Shown piece after piece: positions 7,729-15,266 of a stretch of 64,000 bases of DNA; the stretch's first letter is position 1; each line of letters starts with the position of its first letter. This DNA comes from a bacterium (GTDB lineage Bacteria; Bacillota; Clostridia; Lachnospirales; Lachnospiraceae): assembly GCA_023664305.1 (NCBI GenBank), contig JAMPFT010000007.1, forward strand, positions 80,947 to 144,946, written 5' to 3'. A program made the translations under genes and the position numbers. Under the pieces are notes generated by a model. The model searched no databases and was not told the DNA's origin. It saw only the letters and a list, made by a program, of their open reading frames with translations.

Positions 7729-8663
7729 AGATTTATCCCTCCAAAGCCGTCCTGCTCTCCTTCCTTCTCCCCACCCGCAGGCCGGATCAGGCTTTCAATC
7801 AGGCTCTCCACCTCCTGCAGCTGTTCCCTCGTGCTTTCCTTGTGGCTCATCTTACGGTATTGCGAGGGCGACATCCCCTTCATGGCGCGAAAGGCCTTTG
7901 TAAAAACCAGTGCGTCGCTGTACCCGCAGGAAAGTGCGATACTCTCAATCGGATAGGTCGTGGAATCCAAAAGCTCCCGGGCCTTCGTGATCCGAAAGGT
8001 AGTCAGAAACTGCTGGGGCGACATCCCCAGATAGCTCTGAAACAGCGTGTACAGATAGCTTCTGTTGATACATACATAATCCGCCACATCCGTGACCTTG
8101 ATCGGGTTACAGTAATTGCTCTGGATAAAGGAAACCGCTTTTTTCACATACTGATTCCCCTTATCCTTCTCTTCCTTCGCCACCACGCCGGCGCTTTCCG
8201 CCAAAACCGAAAGGAATACGCTCATCTGTCCGTTCCTGCGCAGATCGTTGGCCATGCTGAAGGTGTTGTGTTCCATCATATCCCGCACGATAGCGTAAAG
8301 CTCCTCGTCCCGGTCACAGGAAAAAATGGGGTGTCTGGCCGACAACCCCATAAGACTTAAATATTCCTGGGCGCGGGTTCCCCCGAAGCCCACCCAGAGG
8401 TAGCTCCAGGGATCCTCCTCGTCCGCCTGATAAAAGGCCAACTCATTGGGCTGTATCAGAAAACCGTACCCTGCCTCCAGCCGATATTCCTTGTCATGAA
8501 ACCGGAAAACCCCCTTGCCCTTCAACACATAATGGATGAGATAATGGGGCTTGGAGGCGGGGCCAAAGCTGTGGAGGCTCTCCGTCTGAGAGCATCCGCA
8601 GCAATTTACATACAGATTTCCTGTTTTATCGTTTTCAAAATCCAGTTTGAACGCTTTTTCCAT
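7725..8663 (-). CDS. AraC family transcriptional regulator
   Basis: The 312-residue protein has an N-terminal cupin-like sugar-sensing domain (HYLIHYVLKGKGVFRFHDKEY in part: KGKGVFRFHDKEY, about residues 45-65). Its C-terminal double helix-turn-helix contains INRSYLYTLFQSYLGMSPQ and IALSCGYSDALVFTKAFRAM-type motifs (about 205-275). It directly precedes and overlaps the GH10 xylanase gene. By analogy with XylR/AraC-like regulators, it probably activates that operon in response to xylan-derived sugars; the ligand is inferred. Confidence 0.9.
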   Translation of the reverse strand: MEKAFKLDFENDKTGNLYVNCCGCSQTESLHSFGPASKPHYLIHYVLKGKGVFRFHDKEYRLEAGYGFLIQPNELAFYQADEEDPWSYLWVGFGGTRAQEYLSLMGLSARHPIFSCDRDEELYAIVRDMMEHNTFSMANDLRRNGQMSVFLSVLAESAGVVAKEEKDKGNQYVKKAVSFIQSNYCNPIKVTDVADYVCINRSYLYTLFQSYLGMSPQQFLTTFRITKARELLDSTTYPIESIALSCGYSDALVFTKAFRAMKGMSPSQYRKMSHKESTREQLQEVESLIESLIRPAGGEKEGEQDGFGGINL

Positions 8664-8758
8664 CTTTTAACCGCTATCCTGCGCTATTCCTGCCATGTCG
8701 GCCCAATCAATTCGCAGTTACAGATCCCAGACCGGCATAATCGTTTTCCGCCCCAACA

Positions 8759-9910
8759 TTACAGCACAAATTCCTTCCGATCCAGATCCGCCTGCACCTT
8801 CTCCAAATCCGCCCGGATCGAGAGCTTCTGCGGGCAGGCCTGTTCGCACTTGCCGCACTTGACGCAGTTCTTTGCCTTATGCTCCTCGCCCACGCCGTTT
8901 TCCCATCTATCCCTGACCATATTGTAATTCCGATACATATGATACACGTTCCAGATGCGGAAGTTCTGGGGAATATTGACCCCTGCCGGGCAGGGCATAC
9001 AGTAGCCGCAGCCGGTGCAGCCATTCTGAATCCTGCTGTTGATCAGGGCTACCACCCTGTCTATGGTCGCCTTTTCTTCATCGGAAAGGGGAACAAACTG
9101 TCCAAAGGTTTTCAGATTGTCCTCCACCTGCTCCATGGTAGACATACCGCTGAGCACCACCTTCACATTCGGCAGACTTCCCACCCAGCGCAGTGCAAAG
9201 CTCGCCATGGAAGCTGACGGATCCAGACTGTGAAACATCTGTGTAATATCCTCCGGAAACGATGCCAGCGAACCTCCTTTTACAGGCTCCATAATAACCA
9301 GCGGCACCTGCTTCTTTTCCGCCAGAAAATATCCCTTCATCCCCGCCTGCTGAAACTCTTCCTTCTCAGCGGCGTCCATATAATTCAGCTGAATCTGGCA
9401 GAAATCCCAGTCCCTGTAATTTAAAATCTCTTCAAAGGCCTCGTAGCTGTCGTGGAAGGAAAAGCCCAGATTTTTTATCTTCCCTTCCGCCTTGAGCTCT
9501 TCCAGCCGCGCGACGACCCCCAGCTCCGCCATCTTCCGGAAGCTTCCCCGGTTCAGGGCGTGCAGCAGATAAAAGTCTATGTAATCCGTCTGCAGCCTGT
9601 CAAGCTGCTCCTGAAAGATCCTGTCCGCGTCCTCTGTCTTCTGAACCGACCAGCAGGGCAGCTTTGTGGCAAGATAAAAGCTGTCTCTCGGGTATTTCTT
9701 CAGCACCTTCCCCACAAAAGGCTCGCTCTTTCCGCCGTGATAAGGATACGCGGTATCGATATAGTTGACCCCGGCGGCAATAGCCTTATCCAGCATTTTT
9801 TCCGCCTCCGGCTCGTCGATCGCGCCGTCCTTCGTCACCGGAAACCGCATACAGCCGAATCCCAGAAGAGAAGTCTCGATTCCCAGTTTTTCCATCTTTC
9901 TTTTTTCCAT
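8759..9910 (-). CDS. Aldo/keto reductase with C-terminal 4Fe-4S ferredoxin domain
   Basis: This protein of about 383 residues has an aldo/keto reductase barrel: LGFGCMRFP, then YIDTAYPYHGGKSE with the catalytic Asp/Tyr region, and ATKLPCW with the Lys. A cysteine-rich C-terminus follows, with CTGCGYCMPCPAG and CVKCGKCEQACPQ, the latter typical of a 4Fe-4S cluster. This is the widespread anaerobe type of aldo/keto reductase, substrate unknown. Starts at 9940, 9910 and 9895 are all in frame; 9910 is preferred because GGGGTG lies five bases upstream, but this is uncertain. The upstream 300 bp hold repeats and no gene. Confidence 0.85.
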   Translation of the reverse strand: MEKRKMEKLGIETSLLGFGCMRFPVTKDGAIDEPEAEKMLDKAIAAGVNYIDTAYPYHGGKSEPFVGKVLKKYPRDSFYLATKLPCWSVQKTEDADRIFQEQLDRLQTDYIDFYLLHALNRGSFRKMAELGVVARLEELKAEGKIKNLGFSFHDSYEAFEEILNYRDWDFCQIQLNYMDAAEKEEFQQAGMKGYFLAEKKQVPLVIMEPVKGGSLASFPEDITQMFHSLDPSASMASFALRWVGSLPNVKVVLSGMSTMEQVEDNLKTFGQFVPLSDEEKATIDRVVALINSRIQNGCTGCGYCMPCPAGVNIPQNFRIWNVYHMYRNYNMVRDRWENGVGEEHKAKNCVKCGKCEQACPQKLSIRADLEKVQADLDRKEFVL

Positions 9911-10003
9911 CTCTGCACCCCATACCTTTCCTGATTTCAAGTCTGCCCTGCAACGCCTGCCTTACAGCGTTTTAGCGCACATTTCCGTGTTATTGTTATT
10001 ATT

Positions 10004-10074
10004 CCATGATTTCGTGCGCTTTAGCGCACATGGAATCAGAAGTTGACACAACGCCCTTCTGTGTCAACATTTTA
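10004..10074 (+). repeat. Dispersed repeat family B, copy 1
   Basis: A 71-bp element holds two hairpins: GTGCGCT/AGCGCAC, and TTGACAC/GTGTCAA around a nine-base loop. A second copy at 41203-41273, in the same orientation, differs at only four sites, all transitions. Both lie upstream of leftward genes. This copy abuts a family C element. Confidence 0.85.
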
Positions 10075-10149
10075 CCATGATTGCGTTGCAATCACGGTAT
10101 GGATGGCCATCCGGCCGTTTCCTGTCCTGAATAAGGACATTTTACCATA
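10072..10149 (-). repeat. Dispersed repeat family C, copy 1
   Basis: A 78-bp element begins and ends with TTACCAT/ATGGTAA inverted termini and contains small palindromes (GATTGC-GCAATC, GGATGGCCATCC, GTCCT-AAGGAC). A copy in the opposite orientation lies at 52635-52712 and differs at five sites, all transitions. Confidence 0.85.
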
Positions 10150-10169
10150 TCCTTTCCCCTCCGGAAAAT

Positions 10170-10211
10170 GGATTATCTTGTTTGGATTATCTTGTTTGGA
10201 TTATCTTGCCT
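10170..10211 (+). repeat. 14-bp tandem repeat, three copies
   Basis: GGATTATCTTGTTT is present twice exactly, followed by GGATTATCTTGCCT. It begins right after the family C element and ends four bases from the stop codon of the next leftward gene. Confidence 0.9.
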
Positions 10212-10214
10212 GCG

Positions 10215-10523
10215 CTATCTCTTTTTTAACATTTTTATCTCTATCTTGCTGTAGATTTTCAGCACCGCAAACGCCTCTATCAGCATTGCGACGGTTCCGA
10301 TCAGACTGCCGAGCCCGCCGAAAAAGAAGCTGAGAAAAAGCGTAATTTCCACCACAACCCCGAAACCGATGACGAGAAAACCGCAAAGCTGATTATATTT
10401 TTTGACGTCCACGACCTCGATGGGCCGCTTGTTAAACACCTGGTTGCGCTCCTCCGAGTTGAATATTTTTCCTGCAACATAGGCGCACAGACCGCCCACA
10501 AATACCATAATCGCTAAATCCAT
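10215..10523 (-). CDS. Small membrane protein, DUF3784-like
   Basis: The 102-residue protein has three hydrophobic spans (about 2-18, 45-65 and 68-90) separated by a polar loop with NKRPIEVVDVKKYNQLCG. This pattern resembles the DUF3784 group of small clostridial membrane proteins. No catalytic motif is visible and the function is unknown. It ends in TAG beside the tandem 14-bp repeat. Confidence 0.65.
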   Translation of the reverse strand: MDLAIMVFVGGLCAYVAGKIFNSEERNQVFNKRPIEVVDVKKYNQLCGFLVIGFGVVVEITLFLSFFFGGLGSLIGTVAMLIEAFAVLKIYSKIEIKMLKKR

Positions 10524-10578
10524 CCTTATACCCCCAGTCTCTTTTCAAATCCGTTTTATTCTGCCTCGGCCGGAAACC

Positions 10579-10624
10579 GGAACGGGCAGCCGTTCGTTCC
10601 TAACGGCCGCCCGTTCCCTGTTTT
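10579..10624. terminator. Terminator hairpin downstream of the GH3 gene
   Basis: A nine-bp stem GGAACGGGC/GCCCGTTCC encloses a second pairing GCCGTT/AACGGC. It lies 20 bp beyond the leftward GH3 stop codon; TTTT follows on the plus side and a weaker T-run on the minus side. Confidence 0.6.
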
Positions 10625-10636
10625 GCCGGATCCCTG

Positions 10637-13066
10637 TCAATCTATCTTCAGAATCAGCCCCAAAATTCTCCGGGCACAAATCTCCATCTCCTCACGGGTC
10701 AGGGCTCCTTTTTCCTTAGCCTCCAAAAGCCTCTTCGGGAAACCGCAGCCCATCTTCACGTCGTTTCCGGCCTTCGTCTCCTTGTAATGCTCGCTGTGCG
10801 CCCACCAGTCCGTAGTCACCATCCCGTCAAAGCCCCACTCGCCGCGGAGGATATCCTCCAGCAGCTCACGGTTTTCGGAAGCCCTGCGGCCGTTGATGAT
10901 GTTGTAGGAGGTCATAATGCTCCAGGGCTTCGCCTCCTTCACGATAATCTCAAAGCCCTTCAGGTAAATCTCCCGGATCGCGCGCTCGGACGCCCGCGAA
11001 TCGCTTTCCACCCGGTTCGTCTCCTTATTGTTCAGGGCGAAATGCTTTACCGTCGCCGCCACATGATTACTCTGGATCCCGGTGACCATGGCTCCCGCCA
11101 TCTTACCGGTCAGATAAGGATCCTCGGAATAATACTCAAAGTTTCTGCCGCAGAGAGGACTCCTGTGGATATTGACGGCGGGAGTCAGCCACGCGCCGAT
11201 ATTGTTCTCCTTCGCTTCCAGTCCCCCGGCAGCTCCCACTCGCTCTACCAGCTCCGGATTCCAGGTGCAGGCCAGCATGGTGGAGCAAGGCCAGGCCGTA
11301 GTACACACGCCGCACTGAGGCGCGATCCGCACGCCCGCAGGGCCATCCGCCGTCATGATGTTGGGAACGCCGTAGTCCGGCAGATTGCCGTACCCAAAGG
11401 TATTCGCCACACCCGTGTTCGGCTGCCCTCCCAAAAGCTCCGCAAGCTCCTCGTCGGGCAGCTTTGCCACAAACTCCTTTAGGGCAATCCGTCCTTCCGC
11501 CACATCGATCAGCTGAGGCTTGTCGCTCCGGTTTCCCCAGAGACGGCGGCTGTCCCGATGCTTCACCACAGGTGTCATCCCGCTTGATTCCGCCGGGGAC
11601 AGCTTCGACGCAAAGACGCTTGCATCCGTATCGACCGGCTCTCCCTGGGGAAGCTCCTCAAAGCTTCCGTCCGCCAGCATCCTTTTGCCAAGCTGCACGG
11701 GAACCATCTTCGGCGAAAGCTGCTTTGCCACCTCGTCCTCCGCCAGCGTCAGGACATAATCCGTCTCCGCGGCGTCACGGACAGAGGTTCCCACAAAGAA
11801 ACGGTACTCGCCCTTTTCCAGAACATAAGCCGATTTTGCAACCTTGCCCAGATCGTCGTAGGAAGCCATGTCGCTCACCGCAAAACGCATCGTAACCCGC
11901 TGTGTCTCTCCCGGCGCAAGCTCTCTTGTCTTGCAGAATGCCGCCAGCGCCCTGGCCGGTTTCCCAAGCTTTCCCTGGGGCGCGCTGTAGTATACCTGAA
12001 CCACTTCTTTTCCCGCTCTTGTGCCGATATTGCAGACATCCGCAGTGACCAGAATATCGTTCCCCTGCCGCTTTGCCTTCCTGTCGGAGACGGTAAACTC
12101 CGTGTAAGAAAGACCAAAGCCAAAGGGATAATTTACTTTCTCCGCCGCTCCGGGAACCGTCTCGAAATAACGGTAGCCCACATAGATATCGTCCGTATAT
12201 TCCACATAATCCGCCGATTCATGGAAATTACAGGTGGACGGATAATCCTCCAGACGTTTTGCAAAGGTATCCGACAGCTTTCCGCAGGGATTCCCCTGTC
12301 CGATCAGAAGCTCCGCAGCCGCCAGACCTCCTTCGATGCCGCCCTGCCAGGCCATAAGCACCGATTGGATTCTGTCTTCGCCCGCGAACCAGTCCGTGTC
12401 TACCATGCCGCCTACATTCATCACTACGGCGACCTTCGGGAAGCGGCTCTTTACGGCCTCTACCATAGCCTTTTCCGCATGGGTCAGATAAAAATCCCCG
12501 TCCTCAAAAAGCTCCGGCTCCTTGCCCTCGGACTCTTCCAGCCCCGCGATGACCATATCGTCCTTCGGCTTCTTTTTGTCGTAGACGCTCTTTCGGTCCC
12601 AGCCCTCGCCGGAAAATCTGCAGATGCTGATCACCGCCGTGTCCGTGAACGCCCTCGCCTTTTTAAGCAGCTCCTCCGGCACCTTCGGCTCCACCGTCAT
12701 GCCGGGCTGCCGTCCCGCGGCATACTGTTCCTTCACGTTTTTCCGGTAGTAGTCCGCAAGCTCCTCAAAGACCTCCACATGACCCTTCTTTTCCTGCAGA
12801 CCATCGTACAGATTGCGGGTGTAGGCAACGGTTACATCCCCGCTTCCGCCGCCGCCCTTCACATAGTCGAAGGTCGCCTTGCCGAACAGCGCTACCCTGC
12901 TTCCCTTTTTTAACGGCAGCAGACCGCCTTCATTTTTCAGCAGCACCATACCCTCCTTCGCCGCATCCTTCGAAAGCGCGATATGCTCCCTGCTTCCCGT
13001 AATCCTCCTTCCGCCTTCCCCCAGAGGAAGAACCGGCTGATACTTTGCTCTGGCCCATCTTTCCAT
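10637..13066 (-). CDS. GH3 beta-glucosidase, permuted domain order
   Basis: This 809-residue cytoplasmic enzyme lacks a signal peptide. Its domains are swapped relative to most GH3 enzymes: the alpha/beta GH3_C domain is first (GMVLLKNEGGLLPL, residues about 40-290), then a fibronectin-III-like domain (about 300-430, GFGLSYTEF at its start), and the TIM-barrel GH3_N domain last (about 520-809). The nucleophile is expected to be Asp753 in TTDWWAHSEHY, and KHFALNNKE holds substrate-binding residues. The same inverted order is known in Ruminococcus albus and Butyrivibrio beta-glucosidases. It probably hydrolyses imported beta-linked oligosaccharides; glycosidic specificity is not determined. Confidence 0.92.
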   Translation of the reverse strand: MERWARAKYQPVLPLGEGGRRITGSREHIALSKDAAKEGMVLLKNEGGLLPLKKGSRVALFGKATFDYVKGGGGSGDVTVAYTRNLYDGLQEKKGHVEVFEELADYYRKNVKEQYAAGRQPGMTVEPKVPEELLKKARAFTDTAVISICRFSGEGWDRKSVYDKKKPKDDMVIAGLEESEGKEPELFEDGDFYLTHAEKAMVEAVKSRFPKVAVVMNVGGMVDTDWFAGEDRIQSVLMAWQGGIEGGLAAAELLIGQGNPCGKLSDTFAKRLEDYPSTCNFHESADYVEYTDDIYVGYRYFETVPGAAEKVNYPFGFGLSYTEFTVSDRKAKRQGNDILVTADVCNIGTRAGKEVVQVYYSAPQGKLGKPARALAAFCKTRELAPGETQRVTMRFAVSDMASYDDLGKVAKSAYVLEKGEYRFFVGTSVRDAAETDYVLTLAEDEVAKQLSPKMVPVQLGKRMLADGSFEELPQGEPVDTDASVFASKLSPAESSGMTPVVKHRDSRRLWGNRSDKPQLIDVAEGRIALKEFVAKLPDEELAELLGGQPNTGVANTFGYGNLPDYGVPNIMTADGPAGVRIAPQCGVCTTAWPCSTMLACTWNPELVERVGAAGGLEAKENNIGAWLTPAVNIHRSPLCGRNFEYYSEDPYLTGKMAGAMVTGIQSNHVAATVKHFALNNKETNRVESDSRASERAIREIYLKGFEIIVKEAKPWSIMTSYNIINGRRASENRELLEDILRGEWGFDGMVTTDWWAHSEHYKETKAGNDVKMGCGFPKRLLEAKEKGALTREEMEICARRILGLILKID

Positions 13067-13188
13067 ATTCGTTTTTCCCTTTCTGCGGGTTTCCTGCAGC
13101 TACTGCTTTCTGACAACGTCCTTTTGCCTGGCTTTTCCCGGACCCGCCGGTCTCCCATTCGTCAGGAGACATCCATCCTATCGTTTCT

Positions 13189-13217
13189 ATTGTAATCGAT
13201 TCTCCACACAATTTCAA
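13189..13217 (-). promoter_or_regulatory. Promoter of the GH3 gene
   Basis: On the minus strand TTGAAA is followed by 17 bp and TACAAT, about 120 bp upstream of the ATG. The long leader between them holds no obvious regulatory fold. Confidence 0.5.
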
Positions 13218-13244
13218 CAAATACCTGTCTTCTTCTATAACGAA

Positions 13245-13274
13245 AGTCCGCAAAATCACAGGATTTTGCGGACT
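13245..13274. terminator. Terminator of the alarmone-synthetase operon
   Basis: A 13-bp perfect stem AGTCCGCAAAATC / GATTTTGCGGACT with a four-base loop lies 12 bp past the last leftward gene of the operon. It separates this operon from the GH3 promoter. Confidence 0.8.
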
Positions 13275-13286
13275 AAAAAATTTATT

Positions 13287-13820
13287 TTACTGTTCTGTCT
13301 TTTGAAATTCAATTCCCATCTTAAAAGTCTCGATCAATAACTCCAGCGCCTGGGGGCTGCATTCCCGATATTTGAAATAATAAAGCAGGAAATCCAAATA
13401 TTCATCAAATTTTTTCTGTCCTTCCGCACCGAGCGCGTAATTCACTCCTTCTAACAAGCACTCGTTTATGACCAGAAATAAGGCAAACCGTTCATTTACA
13501 AAAATGTCAGGTTCCTCAATATCGTCATTTATAAACTGCAACGGTTTCCTGCGCAGTATCCAATAGGCAATATACGCAAATACCTTGTTGGTTCTTACAT
13601 CCTCAATGTGATGAAATTGTTTCAGTCTCTCAATATCAGAATAATAATCCAATATGGCATGAAACAATATCCTGTCGTTGCAGACTACGCTCCCTTTATA
13701 GGAAGCTTCCCGTAAAAACAGTTCGCACTGTTCCTGCAGAAAACGCATAAATTCATCTACGGTATTATCCCCAATCTTTTCGATAAGGGACTGATATGTG
13801 TCCTTTTTTCCTTCCGTCAT
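13287..13820 (-). CDS. Uncharacterised helical protein, third gene of alarmone-synthetase operon
   Basis: A soluble, mainly helical protein of 177 residues starting MTEGKKDTYQSLIEKIG, with no recognised catalytic motif. Sequences such as VFAYIAYWILRRKPLQF and FALFLVINECLLEG suggest a packed alpha-helical bundle. The ATG at 13820 has AAGGTGA just upstream; a GTG two codons earlier would overlap it. It begins seven bases after the 79-residue gene stop. Its position in a tight operon with a RelA/SpoT-like synthetase suggests a role as partner, neutraliser or sensor, but there is no homology evidence that I can recall. Confidence 0.65.
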   Translation of the reverse strand: MTEGKKDTYQSLIEKIGDNTVDEFMRFLQEQCELFLREASYKGSVVCNDRILFHAILDYYSDIERLKQFHHIEDVRTNKVFAYIAYWILRRKPLQFINDDIEEPDIFVNERFALFLVINECLLEGVNYALGAEGQKKFDEYLDFLLYYFKYRECSPQALELLIETFKMGIEFQKTEQ

Positions 13821-13827
13821 AATCACC

Positions 13828-14067
13828 TTATCCCCTGCCTGTTACCCGGTAAAAATCAGGAGTCTTATCTTTGTGATTCTCCATAATCATGTGCGCCAAA
13901 ACCGAGGCCATAAAGATTCTGCTCCTGGCGGCGTAACCGGCAAGCAGCGAACCGGAAAATGCATATGCAGAGTTAGGCAGAGTGTCCCTTTCAATCTTAC
14001 CCTCCTGCGCTTCCTGAATCAAAATCCTGCGGTGGGACTCTTTCAGATCTTCATAATGTTTGTCCAT
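13828..14067 (-). CDS. Uncharacterised 79-residue protein, second gene of alarmone-synthetase operon
   Basis: A small protein beginning MDKHYEDLKESHRRILIQEA, with an amphipathic N-terminus and a more hydrophobic centre (SAYAFSGSLLAGYAARSRIF in part). It starts at the ATG at 14067 because AAGGAGA lies six bases upstream; it begins 11 bp after the synthetase stop. It is followed within 7 bp by the 177-residue gene. Size and position fit a small antitoxin-like partner of a toxic small alarmone synthetase, but no known antitoxin family is recognised. Confidence 0.6.
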   Translation of the reverse strand: MDKHYEDLKESHRRILIQEAQEGKIERDTLPNSAYAFSGSLLAGYAARSRIFMASVLAHMIMENHKDKTPDFYRVTGRG

Positions 14068-14078
14068 ACCCAATCTCC

Positions 14079-14966
14079 TTATCGCCTCAAAATTTTTTTG
14101 TTGGCAATTGTCCTGGCATCCATCGATCCGGTTAATGTTTTTTCTTCATTGTCAGCTACCGGAGGTTTATTTCTTACAACGAAATCCGCGTACACGTCAC
14201 CGCCAAATTCCCTGTCGCACCTGTCCCACAGCTCCTCGGACATCTGTAAACAGGTTGAGACAAGCTCGTCCGCCGCTGCCATTATCTGAGCCATGGTTGT
14301 AGTATACCTCAAGAGAAATTTATTATCCTTGCGATAAGGATATCTGACCTTATGATCAAATTCACCGTATACTTCTTCTGCTATGGTTCTTACCTGAATC
14401 TCACAATAATGCCCCTTATACGCTATAATATAATGCTGGGATCGATATCCTTTATTAGAATATTGCGTATGTATTTTATTATGAAAAACATCTCTGTCCC
14501 CATATCTTATATATGCTTCCGGTTCTTCCTTCATGTAATACCGGGAATCCTTTTCCACGCTGTCCTCGGCCTTAAATACGCTGCAAAGTACATCATGTAC
14601 CTGCTCCCAGCCCTCCTTGGAAAGGACCAGAACCCGTATTCCAATCAGATCCCGGATAATCTCACAATAATTGTCCTTGCATATCTTTTCGTACTTATTA
14701 TTGTCTTCGATACATTTTTTTCGTATGATCTTTTCTATCAGATGTTCCGGATTTTTGATCCGGCTTTCAATGGAATGACAGCTGCCTTTTAATTTAGTCT
14801 TTAATAATTCCAGGATGTCCTTTTGGGCGTCCTCAAGTTCCTGAATTTTTTGTTCCCCGAAATCATCATATATACTCTGAATCGTATCCCAGCTGATCAG
14901 CTCTTCCCTGTAAAAATCCCGTAGCCTATACTCTGTCAGAAACCTCTCTTTATCCAAGGTTTTCAT
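14079..14966 (-). CDS. Small alarmone synthetase-like protein (RelA/SpoT synthetase domain)
   Basis: This 295-residue protein carries a single RelA/SpoT synthetase domain. Seen motifs are IKNPEHLIEKI (69-80), DLIGIRVL (106-113), the G-loop-like GYRSQHYI (173-180), CEIQVRTIAEEVYGEFDH (188-205) and KVRYPY. There is no HD hydrolase, TGS or ACT domain, so it cannot be a long RSH. The helical C-terminal 80 residues are not recognised. Housekeeping small synthetases make (p)ppGpp; toxic relatives (toxSAS) make ppApp or pyrophosphorylate tRNA and are paired with small antitoxins. Here it leads an operon with two small unknown genes, which is compatible with the toxic type. Which activity it has is not resolved. 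Confidence 0.85.
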   Translation of the reverse strand: MKTLDKERFLTEYRLRDFYREELISWDTIQSIYDDFGEQKIQELEDAQKDILELLKTKLKGSCHSIESRIKNPEHLIEKIIRKKCIEDNNKYEKICKDNYCEIIRDLIGIRVLVLSKEGWEQVHDVLCSVFKAEDSVEKDSRYYMKEEPEAYIRYGDRDVFHNKIHTQYSNKGYRSQHYIIAYKGHYCEIQVRTIAEEVYGEFDHKVRYPYRKDNKFLLRYTTTMAQIMAAADELVSTCLQMSEELWDRCDREFGGDVYADFVVRNKPPVADNEEKTLTGSMDARTIANKKILRR

Positions 14967-15266
14967 AATGTACTCCTCAATTTATCATTCTGTAATAAGG
15001 CGAACAGGCCACCTTTGTAGAGCAATGACAAGTATAGCATAATTCATTATGATTATCAACCGGAATTTATTTTTGTTTTGATCACTCTTAATGTCAGTCT
15101 AACTGTTTTGCATATAAATAGCAAGCATAAAATAAATTTTCCCCTCTGATGAAGACAGCCCGTCCCGCCGATATAAGATATGGTAAAGATTCGCCGAAGG
15201 TAAGGCCGGCCGTCGGAAATTGCTTTCGCCCGGCCTGACAACAGGCAATCAACAGCATTTCGCGAT
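14967..15266. other. Intergenic region, divergent
   Basis: No gene is seen. It contains the leftward promoter of the alarmone-synthetase operon, an AT-rich stretch, and a GC-rich inverted repeat GGCCGG/CCGGCC at about 15203-15236 that could be a terminator or operator upstream of the nucleotidase gene. Confidence 0.5.
15031..15059 (-). promoter_or_regulatory. Promoter of the alarmone-synthetase operon
   Basis: TTGATA, 17 bp, TATACT on the minus strand, a near-consensus vegetative promoter. A GAGGAG ribosome site follows before the ATG at 14966. This indicates the operon can be well expressed. Confidence 0.7.

Noticed and set aside
7431-8360. A 309-codon rightward frame opposite the xylanase and AraC genes
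   Set aside because: Both minus-strand genes have clear domains and overlapping start and stop; the plus frame has no recognisable motif.
10043-10333. A rightward small gene through the repeats at 10 kb
   Set aside because: It is made of repeat families B and C and the antisense of the DUF3784-like gene; the same open frame recurs in the other family C copy.
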